This document shows positions 1 to 7,920 of a stretch of DNA of 43,656 bases, one piece after another; within the stretch, counting starts at the first letter, position 1, and each line of letters begins with the position of its first letter. The stretch lies in NCBI GenBank assembly GCA_964639225.1, contig CAZXCK010000020.1:1-43656 (forward strand). Direction: 5' to 3'. The notes under the pieces are model-generated. The model was not told where the DNA came from. It worked only from the letters and a program-made list of their open reading frames with translations, and did no database searches. The DNA is from CAZXCK01 sp964639225. GTDB lineage: Bacteria > Chloroflexota > Anaerolineae > Aggregatilineales > Phototrophicaceae. The position numbers and the translations under genes are program-made.

Positions 1-829
1 GCTTGCCGCCCATCGTGCCGTTGATCCAGTCCAGGCTGGCGTCGCGGCCAATGCGCGCCTTCTGGTGGCTGAATTCGTAGGTGCTGCGATTCCAGTTCTG
101 CAGGGCGACATAGGTCAGGTTAGCCGCATCGCCGACGAGCAGTTCCGTCGCGCCGACGTAGGCCGACTGCTGCTCGGCAGGGGCCGACGCGTATTCGACC
201 TGGACGGTCGCCTGCGAATTTTCGTCGAGCATCACCAGCACATGGCCCAGGCTGGCGCCGCTGTGCGTATTGTACATCACCACATGCAGCGGCAACTCCG
301 CGACCTTGTTGCGCGGCACGTAAACGAACACGCCGTGCGTCCACAGGGCGGCATGCAGGGCGGCGAATTTGCCGTCGGTCGGCAGCACGGCCCTGGTCAT
401 CAGGTTAGGCCGGACCAAATCTTCGTGCTGCTGGCAGGCGGTGCGCAGATCGGTGAAGATCACGCCCAACTGCTGAAGTTCGTCCGCCAGATTGTGATAA
501 ACCAGCTTGCCATCGACAAAGACCATCGTGCCGCCTTCGCGGTCGCCCAGCAGCGGCTCGCGGTGAGCCTGCGGTACGGTATCGACCGTCGCGCCGTTAG
601 CCGGGATGATCTTGTCGGCTTCGTCCCAGCGGATGTGCCGGTAGTCGGTACGCCGCCAGTCCTCATCGCTGATGGTGGGCATGGGTAAATCTTCGTAGAG
701 TTCCCAGGCAGAGAGGCGCGCTTCCAGTAGCCATTGAGGCTCGTTGTTCTCCTGGCTCAGCGTCTCGACATCGGCCTGGGTATAGGCTGGCGCAGCCGGT
801 GCGCCACTACGACGTCTCACTACAACCAC
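1..829 (-). CDS. sufD: Fe-S cluster assembly protein SufD (3' part missing)
   Basis: SufD is the scaffold partner of SufB in the cytoplasmic SufBCD complex that builds Fe-S clusters. About 276 codons are visible; the C-terminal part lies beyond the left edge. The frame has the SufB/SufD beta-helix pattern, including WTHGVFVYVP, QVEYASAPAEQQSAYVG and, at the edge, LDWINGTMGGK, a typical SufD stretch. The start is taken as GTG at 827-829 because AAGGAG lies eight bases upstream. There is no ATG in frame between the sufB stop, which is in the same frame 90 bases upstream, and this GTG. It is the last visible gene of sufC-sufB-sufD. Family assignment is confident; the start is probable. Confidence 0.9.
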   Translation of the reverse strand, partial: MVVVRRRSGAPAAPAYTQADVETLSQENNEPQWLLEARLSAWELYEDLPMPTISDEDWRRTDYRHIRWDEADKIIPANGATVDTVPQAHREPLLGDREGGTMVFVDGKLVYHNLADELQQLGVIFTDLRTACQQHEDLVRPNLMTRAVLPTDGKFAALHAALWTHGVFVYVPRNKVAELPLHVVMYNTHSGASLGHVLVMLDENSQATVQVEYASAPAEQQSAYVGATELLVGDAANLTYVALQNWNRSTYEFSHQKARIGRDASLDWINGTMGGK

Positions 830-919
830 AGATTCTTCTCCTTCTTGCGTTGGCGATCCGGCGCGCCACAAACCTGGCGCACCGGATGTTATGATTGTCG
901 AGTTGGTACGGGTGCCGGA

Positions 920-2374
<1,455 letters not shown>

Positions 2375-2422
2375 GCGTTTCCCTCTTCAACACACTAACA
2401 AACGATACGGACGATTGGTGGG

Positions 2423-3202
2423 TTATTCGACGACACTGTACTTCTCGCGCACCCAGTCATAGCCCGATTCTTCGAGCTTGAGCGCCAGTTCCGGGCCGCC
2501 GCTCTCGACGATCTGCCCCTCGAACATGATATGCACATGTTCCGGCTGGATATAGTTCAGAATACGCTGATAGTGAGTAATCACCAGCGCGCCCATCTCC
2601 GGCCCGCGCAGCGTGTTGACGCCTTCGGCTACGATACGCAGCGCGTCGATGTCCAGCCCGGAGTCGGTCTCATCGAGGATGGCGATCGACGGCTCAAGCG
2701 TGGCCATCTGCATAATCTCGGCGCGCTTTTTCTCGCCACCGCTGAAGCCTTCGTTGAGATAACGACCGGCGAAGCTGTGATCCATTTTGAGCTGGTCCAT
2801 CTTGGAGCGCAGCAGACGGCGGAACTCCGGGATCGAAATGCCTTTGGATTCCGGATCGACCGCTTTCATACGCGAATTAATCGCCTGGCGCAGGAAGTTG
2901 GCCAGCGTCACGCCGGGAATAGCGACCGGATACTGGAACGCCAGAAACAGACCGGCACGGCTGCGCTCGTCGGCTTCCATCTCCAGCAGGTCTTCGCCGT
3001 TCAGCAGAATCTCGCCGTCGGTCACTTCATAGGCCGGGTTGCCCATGAGGACGTTTGCCAGCGTGCTTTTACCAGAGCCGTTTGGCCCCATCAAGGCATG
3101 GACCTCACCCTGGTGGAGTGTCAGGTTGACACCACGCAGAATGGGATCGTCTTCGCCTTCGACTCTAGCGTGCAGATTGCGGATTTCTAGTGTTGCGCCC
3201 AT
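2423..3202 (-). CDS. sufC: Suf complex ATPase SufC
   Basis: SufC is the ABC-type ATPase that drives conformational change of the SufB-SufD scaffold during cluster assembly; it is not a transporter subunit. The 259 residues contain the Walker A GPNGSGKST at 39-47, an ABC signature FSGGEKKR at 153-160, the Walker B region SIAILDETDSGLD at 172-184 and a switch histidine in ITHYQRIL. The DETDSGLD form is characteristic of SufC. The ATG at 3202 is preceded by GAGGAGGAAG. It is the first gene of the operon, about 90 bases downstream of the predicted transcription start. Confidence 0.97.
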   Translation of the reverse strand: MGATLEIRNLHARVEGEDDPILRGVNLTLHQGEVHALMGPNGSGKSTLANVLMGNPAYEVTDGEILLNGEDLLEMEADERSRAGLFLAFQYPVAIPGVTLANFLRQAINSRMKAVDPESKGISIPEFRRLLRSKMDQLKMDHSFAGRYLNEGFSGGEKKRAEIMQMATLEPSIAILDETDSGLDIDALRIVAEGVNTLRGPEMGALVITHYQRILNYIQPEHVHIMFEGQIVESGGPELALKLEESGYDWVREKYSVVE

Positions 3203-3300
3203 CGGGGGGACTTCCTCCTCAGTGATTTGGTGTTCCCGCTACTCATGCGAGTTTAATATACGTTAAATTTGCTTTGTACCCTTAGGTTAGCACTGACCAC

Positions 3301-3329
3301 AGTATAGCAACCCGGTTAAAGCGTGTCAA
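3301..3329 (-). promoter_or_regulatory. suf operon promoter
   Basis: On the minus strand TTGACA (3324-3329), a 17-base spacer and TATACT (3301-3306) form an almost perfect housekeeping sigma-factor promoter. Transcription would start near 3294 and give a leader of roughly 90 bases before sufC. Confidence 0.8.
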
Positions 3330-3567
3330 TATTTATGATATTAATTGTAAAAATTGTCAGCATATTTCATGAAATGCTCATATCGGGGTGGCGCGCTGGC
3401 CACGTTTGGGCTGGGGATGGTCGATCGAATCTGGTTTTGCTCTGACTACGGATAAGAAACGGTTGTCTTTTCCAATATTAACCGCGTTTGCCAGCAAAAC
3501 ACAGGTCCGATCTTTTTGGATTCCACAGGATTCCCCGGTCAGATTTTGCTGATGTGTGTCTTTTCAA

Positions 3568-3597
3568 TTGGACTTGTCGGGCGTCCTGTGTTACGAT
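3568..3597 (+). promoter_or_regulatory. Probable promoter of the DUF59 gene
   Basis: TTGGAC (3568-3573), an 18-base spacer and TACGAT (3592-3597). The match is moderate, but it lies about 40 bases before the start codon in an otherwise empty region. Confidence 0.5.
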
Positions 3598-3636
3598 TTT
3601 GGCAAGTGTAACCACAACTCTTTGAGGAAACCCGTA

Positions 3637-3945
3637 ATGAGCGATCAGGTGCAAAGCAAAAGCGAAGGGCTGATGGACGCGCTGCGCGCGGTCATCGACC
3701 CGGAAATCGGCATGAACATTGTCGAACTGGGCTTAATCCGCAAAACTGAAGTGTTCGAAGATCGTGCCCATGTCACCATGATTATGACCACACCTTTCTG
3801 CCCGTATGCGCCGCAACTGCTGGAGCAGGCCCGGCGCACCGCCCAGGAATATCTGGGTGTGCCTACTACCATCGAAATGGGCATGGAGATGTGGGACCCC
3901 AGCATGATGGAAGACGGCGCTGCCGACGACTGGGGCTTGTTCTAG
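3637..3945 (+). CDS. MIP18/DUF59 family Fe-S assembly accessory protein
   Basis: A 102-residue protein of the MIP18 (DUF59, PaaD/SufT-like) family, which helps mature or insert Fe-S clusters in the cytoplasm. The hallmark DPEIGMNIVELGLI is at residues 21-34 and the conserved Cys of TTPFCPYAP is Cys55. The start is ATG 3637, with GAGGAAA seven bases upstream. A longer reading from further upstream would overlap the predicted promoter and adds no family sequence. The gene is divergent from sufCBD, which supports a role with that system, and ends in a strong terminator. The exact client protein cannot be told. Confidence 0.9.
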   Translation: MSDQVQSKSEGLMDALRAVIDPEIGMNIVELGLIRKTEVFEDRAHVTMIMTTPFCPYAPQLLEQARRTAQEYLGVPTTIEMGMEMWDPSMMEDGAADDWGLF

Positions 3946-3974
3946 CCTGTCACCGGGACGCCGGATACGAGCAT

Positions 3975-4012
3975 AAAAAACGGACGCCGCAACCAATGCG
4001 GCGTCCGTTTTT
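3975..4012. terminator. Bidirectional intrinsic terminator
   Basis: A 12-base-pair perfect stem (3980-3991 with 3997-4008, five-base loop) is flanked by an A run on the left and a T run on the right. It can therefore end transcripts from the DUF59 gene on the plus strand and from the M23 protein gene on the minus strand. Confidence 0.9.
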
Positions 4013-4028
4013 ATGTTAGGGTGGTTTT

Positions 4029-6152
4029 TTATTTGCCGGGGCGGTTTTCCCGCGTGAATTTGAGCGGGTCCACGTAGTCGCGCAGCACCCGGTTGAGGTC
4101 CATCATGGGCCAGTCGCCGGGTTTGGTTTCCAGCACAGCCGTCTGCACGATGTCGTAATGCAGATGCGGCACATAACGTCCGCCGCCGTTGCCAATCTCG
4201 CCGATCTGCTGGCCGCGCCGCACGCGGTCGCCCACGTTGACGATCACGTTCTGCATATGGCCGTAACGGGTGTAGTAGACGCGCCCGGTCGGCGCGCGCA
4301 GCGGATCATGCCGGATGATGGTCACGTTGCCCCAGGGACGCAAATCCGACTGGTAGATGACGACCCCACTGGTCGGGGCATAGACTGGCTCGCCCAGGTC
4401 GTCGTAGCCGCCGCGTCCAAAGTTGAGGTCGGCACCGGTATGATAGGCCTGCTGCGGTGTGCCCACGAAATACAACTCAGCGAAGGGACTGGCATCGCGC
4501 CAGCCTTCCGGCCAGACCCGCTCCCCGCGACGTTCCTCGAATGTGCCTACCGGGCTGTCGAAGCCGTCAGCGACGTAGACTCCGTCGATTATGTCGGGTA
4601 TAGGTCCGGGCGAACCCGAACCGTTCAGGCGCACGATTTCGCGCAGGCGTACAGCGTCAAACGCGATCTCGCGCCCGGTCTCGCCGGTTACATCGTTGAG
4701 GAACACACGCCCGGCGTTGGGCGCGCCCTTCACCAGATCAAACACACCCAACGACACCCATATATTGCGGTAAACTGACTGGTTGATATCGACGACGACC
4801 TCGGTGGTCGTACCCCGAATCCCATGAATCTTGTAGCGGGCGCGCTGGGTGGTGCTGTGCTGTGTAGGGATAAACACCGAAATCTGGTACAGGCCGGATG
4901 CCGGCAGGTCTGTGCGCCATTCGGCCCACACCTTACTGATCTGCGGCTCGGTCGAGGTGTAGAAAGCGTCCCAGCCAGAAGCCCCCCGGAATCGTATGAA
5001 CTCGTCTCTGCCCGTATAGGTGCCGCTGCGGTGACCGGCTCCACCTGCGAAGATGGTCACTTCGCTGCCAAACTGTGTGCCGGGTGGCGGCAGTTCAGTG
5101 GGGTCGGTGGGCGGCGGGTCTGTGATGTTCACAGCGGTGTTGATGCCGTCCCACTGGCTCACGACTCCGTAGCGCCACCAGCTTACGCCTTTGGCGCGAA
5201 AGCGCGTGGTCACAATCTGATGCGCTTCGCGCTGTTCGTCGACGCTGGCGTCGGCCTGTAGAATGGGGATCATGGGCCGTCCGTAGCTGCCCCAGACGGT
5301 GTAAGCGTCCTGGATGACTTCTTCCGGTGTGCGCCGGAACGAACGCCAGTAACACATCGGATGGACACTGTTGACGAACGGGAACCATTCGTCAGGGAAG
5401 ATGCTGTCGTAATGCCACTGACGCGGGTCAACCGCCATGCCGATATGGAACGAACCGCCAACCTCGCGCCGGACGCGGGTCATCAGCGGGCGGATGGGTT
5501 CGCGGCCTGCCTGCCAGTAGCCACGAAACGGCTCAATATCCAGAATCATGGAGCGCACACCGGGGCGCTTGCAGGTCTGAATGATGATGTCCGCCTCATC
5601 TTCGATTTCTATGCCCTTGTTGACCACCCAGGCATGAAAGTTCAGACCGTGCCGGCTCAACGTCTGCACCCAACGGTCGATATCTTGTACATTATTGATT
5701 GCCAGATCACCAGAGTCGAACTCGCCCTGCCACGAACTGCCGTCACCCACTTTGACGAATACATGCTTGACGTTGGGGGCGTTGCGCTTGAGATTGGTGG
5801 CGAACGCTTCGATGGTTGTCTCAGGTATTGCCTGGCCTTTCCAATGCCAGATGGCCACACCGCCATCGTAGGGTGTCGCCGGGAAGTCGTCTACAGGTGG
5901 GGTGGATACCGCTTCAAACTCGATCACACTGGTCGAAACCCAACCGGCAGCGCCGTACTGCTCTAACCATATCCAGCCGTCAGTATTGGACCCTGGGTAA
6001 TATGTTACCAGCGTGCGGTTTCGAATCTCGCCGATGGCCGTGTATTGGGTACCAGGGCCGGTCCGCAGGTTAACGTAGCTCAGGCGGGTGATGGCCAGAC
6101 CAACCCGGCTCTGGCCAGCATTTGGGGGTTTGGGAACAGATGGCGGACTCAT
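4029..6152 (-). CDS. SH3 / TIM-barrel / golvesin-like / M23 peptidase protein
   Basis: A 707-residue modular protein. Residues about 18-80 form an SH3 domain (VNLRTGPGTQYTAIG, then GWIWLEQYGAAGWVS). Residues about 95-345 look like a TIM-barrel glycoside-hydrolase-type domain (SMILDIEPFRGYW, HPMCYWRSF); I cannot name the family. A Pro-rich linker follows. Residues about 362-510 resemble the golvesin-type carbohydrate-binding domain (GLYQISVFIP, TTQRARYKIHG). Residues about 530-700 are an M23 (LytM-like) domain with putative zinc ligands in HTGADL and HLHYD. This suggests binding and cleavage of peptidoglycan or another wall polymer. No signal peptide follows the chosen ATG, which has AGGAGAG just upstream; export is therefore unexplained. 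It has its own promoter and terminator. Confidence 0.8.
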   Translation of the reverse strand: MSPPSVPKPPNAGQSRVGLAITRLSYVNLRTGPGTQYTAIGEIRNRTLVTYYPGSNTDGWIWLEQYGAAGWVSTSVIEFEAVSTPPVDDFPATPYDGGVAIWHWKGQAIPETTIEAFATNLKRNAPNVKHVFVKVGDGSSWQGEFDSGDLAINNVQDIDRWVQTLSRHGLNFHAWVVNKGIEIEDEADIIIQTCKRPGVRSMILDIEPFRGYWQAGREPIRPLMTRVRREVGGSFHIGMAVDPRQWHYDSIFPDEWFPFVNSVHPMCYWRSFRRTPEEVIQDAYTVWGSYGRPMIPILQADASVDEQREAHQIVTTRFRAKGVSWWRYGVVSQWDGINTAVNITDPPPTDPTELPPPGTQFGSEVTIFAGGAGHRSGTYTGRDEFIRFRGASGWDAFYTSTEPQISKVWAEWRTDLPASGLYQISVFIPTQHSTTQRARYKIHGIRGTTTEVVVDINQSVYRNIWVSLGVFDLVKGAPNAGRVFLNDVTGETGREIAFDAVRLREIVRLNGSGSPGPIPDIIDGVYVADGFDSPVGTFEERRGERVWPEGWRDASPFAELYFVGTPQQAYHTGADLNFGRGGYDDLGEPVYAPTSGVVIYQSDLRPWGNVTIIRHDPLRAPTGRVYYTRYGHMQNVIVNVGDRVRRGQQIGEIGNGGGRYVPHLHYDIVQTAVLETKPGDWPMMDLNRVLRDYVDPLKFTRENRPGK

Positions 6153-6197
6153 GGGTCTCTCCTGTGCGATCGACTAACGCATTTCAAACCTGAATGT

Positions 6198-6226
6198 ATG
6201 TTATTCCGATTTCGACTTTCTGACAA
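6198..6226 (-). promoter_or_regulatory. Promoter of the M23 protein gene
   Basis: Minus strand: TTGTCA (6221-6226), a 17-base spacer and TAACAT (6198-6203). It lies between the selD terminator and the gene, so the gene is probably transcribed separately from selD. Confidence 0.6.
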
Positions 6227-6235
6227 ATCTGCAAC

Positions 6236-6264
6236 AAAAGAGCGCCGGGCCAGCGCCCGGCACT
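6236..6264 (-). terminator. Intrinsic terminator of selD
   Basis: A ten-base-pair stem (6241-6250 with 6255-6264, one G-T pair, four-base loop) is followed on the minus strand by a short T run. It lies about 25 bases after the selD stop. Confidence 0.75.
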
Positions 6265-6289
6265 CGTTGCTTTCCGATTGTCTGTGTCA

Positions 6290-7348
6290 TTATGGTTCGA
6301 TGTGAATCAGGCCGGTGCCCGGCTGAACGTCGCCGATGATGGCGGCGTTGTCGCCGTTTTGGTACAGGTCATCCAGCAGACGCCCGGCGCGTTCTGGATC
6401 AACAGCCATCAGCAGGCCGCCCGATGTCTGCGGGTCGAACAGCAGATCGCGCTGGAAGTCAGCGAAATCACCGTCAAAGCGTGTCCACTCGCCGAAATAC
6501 CGCTGGTTATTGCCCATACCGCCGGGGAAGATGTCCTGTGCGCCGTAATCCAGCGCGCCGTCGATCCAGTGCACGTCACCGAAGCGCATATGCAAATCGA
6601 CGCCGCTGGCGCGGGCCATCTCCTGGCTGTGGCCGATGAGGCCGTAGCCGGTGATGTCGGTCATGGCGTGGACGCCGGCTGCCTGTGCCAGCCGGGCGGC
6701 GGTAGCGTTGAGCCGGCTCATGGTGGCGACGGCTGCGGCGATGTGGCCAGCGTCAGCGATCTGGCGCTTGAGCGCCGTTGTGATGACGCCCGAACCCAGT
6801 GGTTTGCTCAGGATGAGCGCGTCGCCAGGGCGGGCGCCGCCTTTGGTGATGATGCGGTCTGGATGTACGATGCCCGTCACGGCCAGGCCGTATTTCGGCT
6901 CTTTGTCGGTGACGGTATGGCCGCCAGCGATGGGGATACCCGCCTCGCGCGCCTTCTCTGCGCCGCCGCGCAGGATGTCGGTCAGCAGCTCCAGGCCGTA
7001 GCCGTCGGGGTAGGCCACCAGGTTGATCGCCATCAGGGGCTGTCCGCCCATCGCGTAGACATCGCTCAGGGCGTTGGCCGCCGCGATAGCGCCGAAGTCG
7101 TAGGCGTCATCGACGACTGGCGGGAAGAAGTCCATCGTCGAGATGATGGCGCGCTCATCGTCCAGGCGATAGACAGCCGAATCGTCCGGCGCGTCCAGGC
7201 CGATGAGCAGATCAGGAAACAGACTGGGGGCGAAGATGCCATTGAGTGGACGCAGAACCTGCGCCAGGTCCCCTGGACCGAGTTTAGACGCTCACCCGGC
7301 GCAGGTGGCCAGCGAAGTCAGGCGCACCGTCTTGCGATCATTAGCCAT
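6290..7348 (-). CDS. selD: Selenophosphate synthetase SelD with in-frame UGA (selenocysteine) at the active site
   Basis: SelD makes selenophosphate from selenide and ATP for selenocysteine and selenouridine synthesis. Read from ATG 7346-7348, the frame encodes 352 residues if the TGA at 7292-7294 (codon 19) is decoded as selenocysteine. It reads TSLATCAG-U-ASKLGPGDL, with the UGA where SelD proteins carry the catalytic Cys or Sec, followed by the conserved Lys. The frame then continues without stops into an ordinary SelD: DDAYDFGAIAAANALSDVYA, GIPIAGGHTV, TDITGYGLIGHS and LLFDPQTSGGLL. An in-frame TAA just upstream makes this ATG the first possible start. The next ATG, at 7135, would remove the active site. 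A hairpin follows the UGA and a promoter precedes the ATG. The ribosome-binding site is weak. Confidence 0.93.
7264..7291 (-). promoter_or_regulatory. Candidate bacterial SECIS element in selD
   Basis: In the mRNA the stem CCAGG/CCUGG (7272-7276 with 7264-7268) closes the apical loop GGA (7269-7271), about 20 bases after the UGA, with unpaired GU just 5' of the stem. The published model of bacterial SECIS elements, as I recall it, asks for a small stem at this distance with G at the start of the apical loop. An alternative pairing, GGUCC with GGACC around AGG, is also possible. The position and loop fit; the fold was judged by eye. Confidence 0.6.
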
Positions 7349-7389
7349 GTGTAACCAACAGATACCTTATCCAACGATCAAACGTCCAC

Positions 7390-7418
7390 AGTATAAAGCG
7401 ACAATCACCGTCTGCCAA
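7390..7418 (-). promoter_or_regulatory. selD promoter
   Basis: Minus strand: TTGGCA (7413-7418), a 17-base spacer and TATACT (7390-7395). It is a strong match, placing the start of transcription about 35 bases before the ATG at 7348. This supports the long, UGA-containing reading of selD. Confidence 0.75.
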
Positions 7419-7437
7419 GTTCTTTACACGTCAAAAC

Positions 7438-7467
7438 TTGTATGGCGGCCTCAACTGGGGCTACAAT
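7438..7467 (+). promoter_or_regulatory. Possible promoter of the small gene at 7553
   Basis: TTGTAT (7438-7443), an 18-base spacer and TACAAT (7462-7467), about 85 bases before the gene. It is a moderate match and back to back with the selD promoter. Confidence 0.4.
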
Positions 7468-7552
7468 AAGGGCCAGACTTGACCAAGCACAAAGCGAATG
7501 GACGAAGGGCACGCACAACTTCGAGCCAGTGGATACGAGGGACATACACACA

Positions 7553-7858
7553 ATGGACAAGAGTGAGATAATCAGCAAGCGCGATGAGAAGACGATCCCG
7601 CATCTGCACCAGTACGCGCCGGTGTGGCTGGTGAGTGAGCAGTTCCTGGAAGCCGACGACGCCGTTCTGTTTAACGTCGTGTTTTACCATCACCTGTACG
7701 GCTGGGTGAACCGGCGCTATCGCTATGACGGCTTCAACGATGTGCTTTATCACAAGGGACAGCAGACCGTCAGCGAGGACGAGGCGGTAGAGCTTCATGA
7801 GAAGGAACCCTACGTGACCACCACCGTGGCCGATATCCCCAACACTTACGGCGGCTGA
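7553..7858 (+). CDS. Conserved hypothetical protein, 101 residues
   Basis: I do not recognise the family. From ATG 7553 the protein is 101 residues, acidic and soluble-looking, with a well-mixed composition including many aromatic residues (FNVVFYHHLYGWVNRRYRYDGF in its middle) and no membrane segment or signal peptide. The frame is open further upstream to 7442, but that extension overlaps the predicted promoter. GAGG lies about 12 bases before ATG 7553, a rather long spacing. An intrinsic terminator follows directly, so the gene is a single-gene unit. The aromatic-rich sequence and the flanking promoter and terminator argue for a real gene. Function unknown. Confidence 0.7.
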   Translation: MDKSEIISKRDEKTIPHLHQYAPVWLVSEQFLEADDAVLFNVVFYHHLYGWVNRRYRYDGFNDVLYHKGQQTVSEDEAVELHEKEPYVTTTVADIPNTYGG

Positions 7859-7886
7859 TACCCTGACGGCATCCAATGGATCACAC

Positions 7887-7920
7887 AGGCCATCTCAAGC
7901 TGGGATGGCCTTGTTTGTTT
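7887..7920 (+). terminator. Intrinsic terminator after the 101-residue gene
   Basis: Stem AGGCCATC/GATGGCCT (7887-7894 with 7904-7911, nine-base loop) followed by a T-rich tail to 7920. Confidence 0.75.

Larger units (their letters stand above)
3203..3636. other. Divergent control region between sufC and the DUF59 gene
   Basis: This 434-base stretch carries no gene. It holds a near-consensus promoter facing sufC, a weaker one facing the DUF59 gene, and an AT-rich island (about 3330-3385) that contrasts with the GC-rich coding DNA. Two palindromes are visible: TTTAATATACGTTAAA at 3252-3267, inside the predicted suf leader, and ATTTCATGAAAT at 3364-3375, about 35 bases upstream of the -35 box. 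Either could be an operator for a Fe-S-sensing repressor, but neither matches an operator I can name. The stretch 3380-3560 shows nothing further. Confidence 0.6.

Noticed and set aside
6290..7135. selD as a 281-residue protein starting at ATG 7135
   Set aside because: This start removes the conserved active-site segment, which is present in frame upstream across one UGA and behind a good promoter.
6290..7348. selD as a pseudogene with a nonsense mutation
   Set aside because: The only stop is TGA, it lies exactly at the catalytic Sec/Cys codon and a hairpin follows; a random nonsense mutation would not be expected there.
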